Both the position numbers and the translations under genes were made by a program. 20,536 nt of DNA from Carex sylvatica (taxonomy: Eukaryota; Streptophyta; Magnoliopsida; Poales; Cyperaceae): assembly GCA_964058845.1 (NCBI GenBank), contig CAXKVR010000825.1, positions 1 through 20,536 of the forward strand, written 5' to 3'. Shown piece by piece: positions 11,007-20,498 of this stretch; position 1 is the stretch's first letter, and each line of letters starts with the position of its first letter. The notes under the pieces are model-generated. The model was not told the origin of the DNA and did no database searches. It was given only the letters and a program-made list of their open reading frames with translations.

Positions 11007-11152
11007 TGTATAGTGGGTTCATGGTCGATGGAACTCAAGTTGGAGTAGTGTATAGTGATCACAAATGATCACAAATAATTTCCAACGAGAGATCGGCAGA
11101 GGCGGATTTGGAGTAGTGTATAGTGGGTTCATGGTCGATGGAACTCAAGTTG
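11004..11152 (+). repeat. Scrambled direct copies in gene 2 exon 5
   Basis: 11004-11042 is identical to 11114-11152 (39 bp, offset 110). 11040-11057 is identical to 11108-11125 (18 bp, offset 68). 11057-11066 and 11067-11076 are a perfect 10-bp tandem pair (GATCACAAAT). The upstream copies are displaced pieces of the kinase P-loop region, which is present in proper order from 11067 on. Confidence 0.95.
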
Positions 11153-11882
11153 CGGTTAAGCTGCGGCCTCAGACATCAACACAAGGCATTAAGGAATTCA
11201 TGGTGGAGGTATGGAATTTTCTGATGCTACTGTTCAAAAATTATAGTATTTTTAAAATTGAATAAAACTTTACAATACACACCTGTTATGCATAACTAAG
11301 TTCCAATATAATAACAGAGATTAAAACCTCAGGTCTGTAAGAATAGAAAAGGATGTAAGAACTAGTTTTAGATTTTTGTACAACATAAATAATTTCGAGG
11401 TTGCCCTGAGTTATATCAACTTTTTTCTCACTGCTACATTTTAGATCTCGATTTGAGACCTTATGATTTTTTTGTAGGCACAACATTTGACAAGGATTCA
11501 TCATAAAAATCTGGTATCACTTATTGGCTATTGCAAGGATGAAAAATATTTGGCTCTTGCCATGTCCGAAGGAAGTTTACATGATCACTTAAGTGGTCTT
11601 TAAGTTTATTCAGTTCATCTTATGTTATCACTGTCAATTTTATTCTTTGAAAATAATAGGAGATAAAGATAAGTTCGTACTTAACAGGTAGAGCTGGAGG
11701 TACCAGACCTTTGACATGGAGAGATAGGATCAGAATCGCACTTGAGTCTGCACAAGGTGCGAAGATAAATAGAATATAATACTTAAATAAGGACCTGAAC
11801 AGTTCAGAATATAATCAAACACACACACATAGATGAAATTAATTTTAATTATATTGTAATATTTCACTAAATTGAATAATGA

Positions 11883-12098
<216 letters not shown>

Positions 12099-12540
12099 TG
12101 AGAGCAATTGACAACAAATATTGTACTCATTACTCATTAGTAATCTGTTAATTTCTTTCAATGTACAGGTACCACATGACAATGCAATCAACTAAAAAAA
12201 GCGATGTGTATAGCTTTGGGGTAGTCCTACTACAGATAGTAACTGGTCAACCAGCAATTATACAAGGATCCGGACACGAGAACGGAAGTGGGAGTACGAA
12301 TATGCACATAATTCAATGGGTGCGACATAGAGAGCGTGGTGGATGCAAGAATGCAAGGACAATGTGAGATCAACTCTGTATGGAAAGCTGCTGATGTGGC
12401 GTTCAAGTGCACTGCACAGAGTGTGGTCCACAGGCCGACCATGACTGAGGTTGTAGTACAGCTCAAGGAATGTATTCAACTGGAGACAGCAACAGGGAGA
12501 AATTATAATACAAACTTCTATTCCGTGAATAGTAGCATTG

Positions 12541-12744
12541 CACTGCGGGTCCGATGCCCATTGGACCTACTTTGGTTCGATAGGTGATCTGACCATCCAA
12601 TTGCATCAAGAATCGTGCGCTCTTTATTAAAATCCAGATGAGTTTTTATCAATTTCCGTGCGCATAGATCTTAATGCTAATCTTACGGTGATAGAGCTAA
12701 TTGAATCTAAAAGTAGATCCAATGTCCATCGGACCTACTATCTC
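12541..12744. mobile_element. 204-bp Mutator-like MITE in gene 2 last exon
   Basis: The element is flanked by an exact 9-bp duplication, GTAGCATTG, at 12532-12540 and 12745-12753. Nine bases is the Mutator-class target size. The ends are inverted repeats: GGTCCGATGCCCATTGGACC on the left, and GGTCCGATG, GA, CATTGGATCTAC as the reverse complement of the right. Gene 1 has the uninterrupted site at AATAGCAATGGTTACACC. It has no coding capacity and is non-autonomous. Confidence 0.88.
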
Positions 12745-12863
12745 GTAGCATTGGTTACACCAATGAGAATTATTACATGGAGCAAAATGACGTTAACCAG
12801 AACAGGAACAGCACACGAGAGATGGAATAGAAGGTCGGCAGGGTTCCAACGGCTAGTGGCCCA

Positions 12864-12898
12864 GTAGCGAGATAATTTATCATATATCCAGTTTGATT
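12864..12898 (+). repeat. 35-bp direct repeat, first copy (second at 14736-14770)
   Basis: The end of gene 2, from GTAGCGAGATAATTTATC to CCAGTTTGATT, occurs again without change directly after the hAT-like foldback element. Gene 1 has the matching sequence once (4941-4975). A short tandem duplication of this gene end before the insertion would explain it. Confidence 0.9.
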
Positions 12899-12949
12899 TT
12901 TGTCTATAAATATTTATTTCAATGTGTGTAAGAATTAAGCATGGTAGCG

Positions 12950-14733
12950 TAGGGCTGCTAATGATTAAGGTTCGGCTCAAACTCGGCTCGGTTCAATGAG
13001 AGAAGCAAAATGATTCGGCTTAAACTCGGTTCGCTTTTAAAAGAAAAAGCTCGGTTTGATTCGGCTCATGTAAACCCTTGCCTCGACTCGGCTCGGCTCA
13101 CGAACTCACGAGTCAACTCGCGAGTCGGCTCATATTTTTACTTATTTGTACTTTCCATTAAACAAGCATTTGTTATGAGTAGTGTAGTGCTCTCGGACCG
13201 GGTTCGGGCGGACCGGGCCTACCCAGGGTCGGGTACGGGTTTGGGTCGGGTACGGGTAGGTCGGGTATACGGGTATCTCGGGTCGGGTATACTCGGATAT
13301 ATTTTTCAAAACCCGTACCCTACCCGAGTTATATCCGTGCCCGTGATACCCGGCACGGGTATGGCGGTCCGGGTCGGGTACCCGTTTTTTTTTTTTTTTT
13401 TTTTTTCTGTTTTTCTGTTTTTTTTTTTTTTTTTCCTGTTTTTTTAGGCGGCAAATTCGAAATTTCAAAAAATTTGAATTTTTTTGAATTTTTTTGAAAT
13501 TTTTTGAATTTTTTTGAATTTTTTTGAATTTTTCTGAATTTTTCTGAATTTTTTTGAATTTTTTAACGGGTTCGGGTACGGGTTCGGGGTCGGGTCCGGG
13601 TCGGGCCAGGTCGGGTACGGGTCCGGGTCGGGTCGGGTCGGGCGTAAATCAGACCGGGTTTGCTCGGGTTTTGAACCGAATAATCGTACCCTACCCGTTT
13701 TTTACCCGTACCCGTGTACCCGTTTACCCGACCCATACCCGGGCTCGGGCACGGGTAACCCGGGTACCGAGCACGGGCGGGTACGGGTCGGGTCTGCCCC
13801 CGATGGGTATTTGCAAACCACTAGTTATGAGCAATCGAACAATTGTTTTGACTTTTGAGTGAGAAGTTATTACGACCTATTGCTTAATTTTTTTTTTATA
13901 TACGGATTAATTTTAAATTTCAATTTCAAAGTTCAATTACAATTTTTTTTTATGCGTATAAATTTCAAATTGTTTTCAAATTTCAAAATTTCAAATTATT
14001 TTTAAATTTCAAAATTTTCAATTTTCAATTTTTTTTTTCAAATTTCAATTTTTTTTCACATTTCAAAATTTTTCAAGTTTCAAATTTTTTATCAGTTTTT
14101 CAAATTTGAAACAAGGAATCGAGAAGGGATGTTAAAATTCAAGTCAGAGCCAAATTCGAAGGAGCTATCTTGGGACCCACTAGTAACGATTGATGCCGGT
14201 CGTTCCTCATTTTTCATGTGCTGGAGGGAGTACAATTTGTGGGCTAAGGAAGCTTTTTTCAGTATACTGGCATCTGAGATGTGATATCCAAATTTTTGAA
14301 ATTTGAAAAAAAAATTGAAATTTGAAAAAAATTGAAAAAAAATTGAAATATATATTTTTTTAATTTGAAATTTATCCGCATAAAAAAAATTGAAATTGAA
14401 CTTTGAACTTTGAAATTTATCCGCATAAAAAAAATTGAGCAACAGGCTGGTATTAACCCCTCAAAAGTCAAAACAATTACTCGATTACTCATAACAAATG
14501 CTTGCTTAATGGAAAGTGCAAATAAGTAAAAATATGAGCCGGCTCGCGAGCCAACTCGCGAGTTCACGAGTCGAGCCGAGTGTTTACATGAGCCGAGCTG
14601 AGTCGAGCTTTTTCTTTCAAAAGCGAGCCGAGTCGAGTTCGGGCTTTTTTAAGTTTTGAGTCCGATTCGTTATAAAATATTGAACCGCTCAACTCATCGA
14701 TTCGCGAGTCAGCTCAACTCATTAGCAGCCCTA
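12950..14733. mobile_element. hAT-like foldback element with long inverted arms
   Basis: The ends are TAGGGCTGCTAATGA (12950) and its exact reverse complement TCATTAGCAGCCCTA. Inside them the arms stay inverted for some 400-450 bp each: CGGCTCG/GAGCCGA-rich sequence, then CATTTGTTATGAG, then TTGTTTTGACTTTTGAG, then TTTCAA-rich sequence. The loop of about 190 bp (about 14100-14290) is unique. Candidate 8-bp target duplications are TGGTAGCG (12942-12949) and ATGTAGCG (14734-14741), matching at 6 of 8. TAGGG ends with repeated subterminal motifs fit plant hAT non-autonomous elements. Without the nested element it would be about 1.13 kb. No transposase is seen. Confidence 0.8.
13180..13823. mobile_element. 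Nested 644-bp CGGGT-rich hAT-like element
   Basis: It is flanked by an exact 8-bp duplication GTTATGAG (13172-13179 and 13824-13831), the hAT target size. The ends are TAGTGTAGTG and CAAACCACTA, so the TIR is about 5 bp (TAGTG/CACTA). Two GC-rich arms packed with CGGGT/ACCCG motifs flank a central T-run and TTTTTTGAATT tract (about 13386-13566). Dense subterminal motifs are typical of hAT transposase binding regions. The open frames across it are repeat artefacts. The right arm of the host element is uninterrupted at the matching place (ACTCATAACAAATG), which confirms the insertion. Confidence 0.88.
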
Positions 14734-14741
14734 ATGTAGCG

Positions 14742-16006
14742 AGATAATTTATCATATATCCAGTTTGATTGTTCACCTTCTTTTTTGTGAATTGATGCTT
14801 TGAGTTCTTTTGGAGATGTATGTTACATGTATTGCATATATGTATCACTCATCATTTATAGCTTTATGAAAAATTGAAAACTTCAAATGTTTATATGTTG
14901 GGTCTATGAAATCTGATCGAGTGGCCACAAAATAATAATATAGTCATCTGTATTAATTTGATTGTAAAAATTGTACAAGTATTGAAGAATATATTAACTT
15001 CTCCAATTTTTTCTTTTGTGAATATAGCACGTAGGAGTGCTTTGAGGTACACCTATACATTTATACATTTTATTGTTTATATATATTCTTCTTTAACAAA
15101 ATTTCTCTATCATGCAAATTATTATCGTTTATTGAGCAAAATTTCAATTTCTCTTCCGATATTATTTTCTTTGATTTTTTTTTTAAAGAAAACAAATTGT
15201 AGAGCAAATTAGGATAATATTAAATATATTATGAGAAATCTTAAAATAAATGGGAATAACAAACTGTTGTTTTTATATGTTAATGAAAAATTTGCATTAA
15301 TTTTTATACAATTTTCTAGTTTAATTAAAAAATAACAATAGAAAATAATAATCTTAGAAAATATATTTTGAAAAATCTCAAACAAAAAAAAAATGTACTT
15401 TGCTTTATATGATACTAAAGTAGTAAGTTTTTTTATATTATAATGTTGTTCATTATTTTAATACCTTTTGCGATTTTTAAAAGTAAAACCAACTAGTGAA
15501 ATCCAATTAATGCAGGTCTCCAAAACTGTTTCTTTTTTCTTTTTTGTAAGCTGGTCAGAAGTCAGAACCATGGGTTGGAAAGAATGGCTTTAGGTTCTCC
15601 AATTAATTATCAAGCACTGGATTTGGAAGTCATATATATTAGAGTGTATTTCGTCCTTTTTAGTTGAATTATTATTTAACTTACTTTGAATTAATTAATG
15701 CTTTATTCTTCTTTATAATAAAATACGTTAATCTGTTGGTTTCGATTCGTGTTTGTAATTTGAAATTCATTATCAACGATCGAGCCAATCATTAATTAAC
15801 AAGCCACTCCGTGTATTAATATTACTTATTTTAAAAAATTTATATGCCTGTTCTGTTCTCAATTTGATGATTGTTAGCAATGTTAACATTACTAGCTAGT
15901 AATGTTTTGGTAATGATAAATTTATAATTATTAATTTCACATGCTTAATATGCACCTGTAGTTTGGTTGGGACATATACAAAAGAACAGTTTTCTACTAT
16001 ATATAT
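14742..16006 (+). other. Gene 2 downstream flank, non-coding
   Basis: 14769-15180 aligns in blocks with the gene 1 flank (GTTCACCTT, GAGTTCTTTTGGAGATGTATGT, TAATATAGTCATCT, TTTCTCTATC.TGCAAA.TTA). From about 15230 to 16000 it is AT-rich sequence in which I see no gene. The open frame at 14958-15212 is not conserved in the gene 1 flank. Confidence 0.6.
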
Positions 16007-16163
16007 ACAATAAGATAGACACTTTTCACAAGGATAAAAAGTAATTTTTCGCGACAGAATACCGTTATAAATGTATTTTTTTTATTAGTGACGGTATTTT
16101 TCGCGATAGAGTATCATCATAAATGTGATTTTTTTTTCTCATAAAAAGTGTCTACTTTATTGT
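16007..16163. mobile_element. 157-bp MITE-like element
   Basis: The ends are inverted: ACAATAAGATAGACACTTTT on the left, and ACAATAAAGTAGACACTTTT as the reverse complement of the right (18 of 20 match). The inside holds two direct copies of TTTTTCGCGA(C/T)AGA(A/G)TA followed by ATAAATGT and a T run. It is absent from the matching flank of gene 1. No clear target duplication was found, so the superfamily is open. Confidence 0.65.
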
Positions 16164-16586
16164 TGATATACGCAAAAAAAAAAAAAAAAAAAATTGGTTT
16201 AGTTTTTTACCATTAAACAACCAATTTAATTACATGTTGGGAAAATAAATTGGTTTTAACAAGTGGGCAATAAGATATAATAATACATGCACAGCTAGCG
16301 AACAAATTGTTCGTGATCAAGTACAGCTGAAGATAAGCTCAGTATATTATTATTATACCAAGTCAAAAGTCAAAAGTCTTCTCTCCGGCTCCGCCTGTAT
16401 GCATATTTCCTAATAATAAAAAATATTTGTTGGACAAACAGAAACAAAAAATTATTTAAAATCTTTGTATTGACTTTTCTTTTTTCAGTCAATTAATTCA
16501 TCACCATATGTGGGGCAGAGGGCCCCACGCAATATGGTAATAAGTTAGCGGTAGTTATACCATATTTAATTAATTTTTTGAGAAAG
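16164..16586 (+). other. End of duplicated flank and spacer
   Basis: It starts with A17-19 next to the MITE. 16200-16430 resembles 5640-5890 in the gene 1 flank (AAATAAATTGGTT, ACAAGTGG.CAAT, TACATGCACAG, GTCTTCTCTC). No coding signal is present. The repeat unit shared with gene 1 ends near here. Confidence 0.6.
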
Positions 16587-18121
16587 GTCTATCCACAAAT
16601 TTTTGTCAAGGATCTGTCCACAATTTTATTCACTCTTTGATTCAACTGTTTTTAATTGTCTTCGGTCTCCACCCTCATAAAAGACATTTCTTCCGATATT
16701 TTTTTTCTCTTTTTTTTACCCCCAATAGGTCCGAACAGGAGAATCAACGAGACGAGAGCAGCGAATCGAATCTCTTCTTCCTAATTCTTCGATCTATAAG
16801 TCTGGACAAAGAATTGACCTTATCAGTGATTGATTTTGTTTGTCAACTAATTTTCGCTGATTCTTTGACGGGAGCAGCGAGACTTGATTTTGTTTGTCAA
16901 ATAATTGTCCATCTAAGAACCTGGTCTAGCTCATTCTTTCACCATGCTTTTCAAAAAAAGAAAAATAAATTGAATTTGCTGAATCGATTTGTATAGTCCA
17001 TATTGAAATTCAGTGAGACTTGATTGTGATATTCATTTTTTTCCGAATATAATTGGTTGCTATTTAATTTTTGTTTTTGTTTTTTTACACGTGCAAGGAA
17101 AGATCAGTTTTCTTGTTTCTCTGACACACACTTGATTGGTTGCTATTTTAAATTTATTTCTTAAATGAAATAAATGAACTTTCAAATTTCAATACCATAA
17201 AGGAAATTTGATGATATTTAATGGCGCATTTGTTTAAATTACTTAAATTTTAAATTTCATATAAATTATGAATAGTTAGAATCAATTATGTTTTGTTTTT
17301 GTATTTTAAGTTGAAATTTTATATTTTTTACATTTTATTTTATCCTTTTCATCTGCTTATTTTACATTATTGAAATTTTATAGTTTTTACGTTTTGTTTT
17401 CACAGTTTAAATTCACAATTTTACAGTATTGAAAAATTATATTTTTTAAATTGTATTTAATCGTTTTCATCTGCTAATTTTACATTGTTGTAAATTTATA
17501 GTTTTTACTTTTTATTTTCACAGTTTAACTTGATAATTTTACAGTATTGAAAATTGACATTTTTAAATTTTATTTAATCTGCTCATTTTATAATTTTATA
17601 ATTTTATAGTTTTTACCTTTTGATTTCACAGTTTAACTTGATAATTTTGCAGTATTAAAAATTTAATTTTCTTAACATATTATTTTATCGTTTTCATCTG
17701 TGAATTTTGCATATTTGCAATTTTATAGTTTGTACATTTTAATTTTATAGTATTCATTATTTTGATAATTTATTTGCGTGTTCATTAAATCGAGAAAAAG
17801 AATAAAAAAATTAATCGGAAAATTTTATTTTGCCTTTTTATCATTTTTTTGTCAAAATAACTGCTAATAGCTAATACTAACTGCCAATAACTTTCTATAA
17901 CTGTAATTTTTTAAAGTATATTTTTTTGTCCTGTTGTGTAAGTTGTAATCTGTTTCTAACTATCATAGGACTACATCAAATAGTTGCTGGATATTTTTTA
18001 TTAACTGATATATTTTATGTAATATATTGTATAATTATACAGCATGTGAAAATAGTTTACAGTATTCGCGCAAGTTAAATCTGTGGACAAATGGTAGACA
18101 AAAGTCTGTGGACAATTAGAC
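16587..18121. mobile_element. Putative transposon bounded by imperfect inverted repeats
   Basis: The left end (16587-16629) reads GTCTATCCACAAATTTTTGT...ATCTGTCCACAATTTT. The reverse complement of the right end (18078-18121) reads GTCTAATTGTCCACAGACTT...ATTTGTCCACAGATTT. About 43 bp match at roughly three quarters of positions. No transposase and no convincing target duplication were found. The inside has a pyrimidine-rich stretch with repeated GATTTTGTTTGTCAA (16831, 16886) and an AT-rich tandem array. The open frame at 16637-16996 has no recognisable domain. It could also be an old non-autonomous Mutator element. Confidence 0.5.
17285..17760 (+). repeat. AT-rich tandem array, about four units of 108-119 bp
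   Basis: The landmark ATCTG recurs at 17351, 17469, 17577 and 17696 (spacings 118, 108, 119). Each is followed by a block ending TTTATAGTTTTTAC, then TTTTCACAGTTTAA, then ATTTTACAGTATTGAAA in the middle units. The copies are diverged. Confidence 0.75.
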
Positions 18122-18830
18122 GCTTCAATTTCTAAATTTTCTCCAACGACATTACCAATTATATATCTTGAAAAATTGGGCGTAAAATTAGCCTCTTATT
18201 TGATGAATGCTTCGTGTGTGACATTATTAATTTAATAGTTACCTTCGAAGAAAAAACAAATTAAGTTATTAATAGCAAAAATATTTAAATACACACACTA
18301 GTGAAATAAAAAATATTCGAATAAGATATAACCATATGAACGAGAGCATCCCCTTTTCTCCCACCCAAATTATTTGAATTTGGCAAAATAAATTGAAAAT
18401 GGAGGTCTCCGTTTTTTTATTACTGGATACAAGACAACAACCACTAAATTTACTGAACTAGCTGGCAATGAGATGAAAACTTCCAGGCAGTAGTAGAATT
18501 CAACCGCTTCGTCTAAGAAACCTAGCATTTGAGAAAAAATTATCATTATTCGCTGCCACAAAAATCTGCGAGTACGACTCTGTGGTTTAATTTTATAATC
18601 TTTTGATTGTACGTTGTACTAACTAGCTAGAAAATTGCTCCATTAATATTTGTATAGCGAGTCGTGCGCTACTGGACCATATATTAATAATGTATACTGA
18701 ACACGCTTTAATTAGTCATGATACATTACAAAATAGAACACACCCTTTTCTTCTGAGAGTCCACATGTGCATTGCGGACGCAGCACTTAAAAGAATTGAG
18801 ACGCATGATACATGAAGATTAGTGATATAT
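18122..18830 (+). other. Upstream region of gene 3
   Basis: About 700 bp of AT-rich sequence with no gene that I can support. The open frame on the other strand at 18370-18561 has no recognisable domain. It should contain the distal promoter of gene 3, but no specific element can be assigned with confidence. Confidence 0.5.
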
Positions 18831-18833
18831 TAC

Positions 18834-18841
18834 TATATATA
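18834..18841 (+). promoter_or_regulatory. TATA box of gene 3
   Basis: TATATATA lies about 74 bases before the gene 3 start codon. With the usual 30-bp spacing, transcription would start near 18865-18870, leaving a leader of about 45-50 nt. That leader would contain three GTTTCAA copies and the uORF. Confidence 0.55.
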
Positions 18842-18882
18842 TTAGGAGCCATTGTCTTGGTTTCAAGTTTCAAGTTTCAACC

Positions 18883-18900
18883 ATGGGCAAGAGCTTTTGA
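18883..18900 (+). CDS. Upstream ORF of gene 3 (five codons)
   Basis: ATG GGC AAG AGC TTT TGA, encoding MGKSF, ends 14 nt before the main start codon. Its context CAACCATGG is strong (A at -3, G at +4). If it lies in the mRNA leader, as the TATA position suggests, most scanning ribosomes should meet it first and must reinitiate or leak past to make the receptor. Whether it is translated is inference. Confidence 0.45.
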   Translation: MGKSF

Positions 18901-18914
18901 GTCGTAAGACAGAA

Positions 18915-20498
18915 ATGGCGCTTTGGTTTTTGTTTCTTGTTTCCTTTTTCCTGAATAATGCCAGAGTGAGCGGCCAGGCGGATAATACTGGTAAACATTA
19001 TGAGAATTATAATTGCTTCCTTTTCATCCTCTTCCATGGCTTCTTCATTCTTCGACTCCTTTTTTTCATTTAACCTGCCCGATACACTGTTCATGACCTT
19101 AATTTATGATGGTTCATTACGGCAAACAACTCAGCAAATAATTTTGAATTGCTCTGTTTTTTTGTAGGATTTGTGAGCATTGACTGCGGGTTACCGGGAA
19201 ACTCAACTTACAAAGATGTTAGCAGCACGCTCACCTACAGTTCTGATGTGCAATACATCGATACTGGAACTAATTATAACATATCTGCCGAGTACATAAC
19301 GCCAACACTCTCACCACATTATTTGAATGTCAGAAGCTTCAATACCGGGATTCGAAATTGCTATACCATAAAATCCTTGGTGGCGAAGCTAAAGTACTTG
19401 GTGAGAGCGACATTCATGTACGGAAACTATGACGGGCTTAACAAGGGTCCCATATTCGACCTTCACATCGGGGTCAACTATTGGAAAGCTGTTAACATCT
19501 CTGATCCTGAAAAATTAATTATTGCCGAAGTAATGTTTGTTACTCCTGTTGATTATATCCAAGTTTGTTTGGTGAACACCGGCCGTGGAACACCATTCAT
19601 TTCTTCATTGGATTTAAGGCCGATGAAGAGCAGTCTATACCCTTCTGCGAATTCAAGTCAGGCTCTGTCGCTTTATAGCCGGCTAAATGCAGGGCCGACA
19701 GATACAAAAATCATAAGGTATGTATATTGTAGACAAAGCTGTCATAACAGTCAACTTTTCCGCAGCTAACATAACAGTCAACATGAGATGCAGATTATTT
19801 TAATTTCATATGTTACTCTAGCAATTGCATGTGTTTCCATCTGAAAGATCAAAAGAGCAATCATAAACTGAAAAGACCAAATAAATAACAAAATGGAAAA
19901 TTACAAAACAAAAAACGTTAGGATGTCAGTAATTCAGTATACCTCAAGATGCACTTCGAATAATATCCAAACAAAAATTACATAAGAAATTATGTCTAAT
20001 TCTCTGTTGAAGAAAACAGGTACCCAGACGATCCGCATGACCGGATGTGGAAGCCATGGAGCAACGTCCCATTTTGGACAGAGCTCACCACTACCTCACA
20101 CATCCAAAACGTAGATAATGACTTCTTTGAGGTACCTTCTGCTGTTTTGCAGACAGCTGTGACACCCGTCAACTCCTCAAAGCTCGAGCTTTTCTGGGAA
20201 GTCGACCCACTTGACAATAACCCTGGCTATTTGGTCAATCTCCACTTCTCTGAGCTCATGAATGTCACAAATGCAAAACGAGAGTTTAACATTACAGTGA
20301 ACGATGTCAAGTGGTTAACGTTCTTTCCAGACTATGGACACGCAAATGCAGTGTATATGGACATTCCAATCCGTGGGTTCCGGCGGTATAATTTAACGCT
20401 CACAGCCACTGAGAACTCTACTTTGCCGCCGATCCTCAATGCGGCCGAGTTGTTTATTGTGCTGCCAGTTTCTGGCGTTCCAACTGGTAGTGTGGATG
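18915..20498 (+). CDS. Gene 3: malectin-like receptor kinase, first three exons (3' part outside window)
   Basis: Exons 18915-18990, 19168-19717 and 20020-20498 join in frame through GT-AG introns into 368 residues plus one base. The ATG at 18915 has a good context (AAATGG) and opens a signal peptide (MALWFLFLVSFFLNNARVSG, probable cleavage near Ala/Gly-Gln). From about residue 26 comes the malectin-like domain: FVSIDCGLPGNSTYKD, a mid-domain segment around YLVRATFMYGNYDG, RYPDDPHDRMWKPW, QTAVTPVNSSKLELFW and FSELMN. Near the end is LPPILNAAELFIVLP, the usual last block before the LRRs. No defect is seen. Codons past 20498 read to a TAG, which I take as intron because GTTAGG at 20499 is a suitable donor and the family continues with an Asp-Ala/Ile block. 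LRR, membrane and kinase exons should follow. Gene 3 is the paralogue of genes 1 and 2 and supplies the domain they lack here. Confidence 0.92.

Noticed and set aside
11065..11068. ATGA stop-start overlap resembling translational coupling
   Set aside because: This is a eukaryotic pseudogene and the overlap is a chance product of the exon scrambling.
13010..13862. Long open frames on both strands (13010-13447, 13142-13468, 13554-13862)
   Set aside because: They arise from CGGGT/ACCCG repeats and T/A runs inside the nested hAT-like element; the predicted proteins are low-complexity and cross the element boundary.
14092..14567. Minus-strand frames of 116 and 102 codons
   Set aside because: They read through the TTTCAA-rich inverted arms and give Phe/Lys repeats with no domain.
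15571..15594. Short ATGGG frame resembling the leader/start region of gene 3
   Set aside because: The likeness (AACCATGGG, AATGGC, AGGTT) is only a few short words, and no signal peptide or malectin sequence follows.
16637..16996. 119-codon frame upstream of gene 3
   Set aside because: No recognisable domain and a pyrimidine-driven composition; it lies inside the putative inverted-repeat element. It could be a captured leader but not a supported gene.
17285..17760. CRISPR-like regular repeats
   Set aside because: Units are diverged, AT-rich and contiguous without unique spacers; this is a plant minisatellite.
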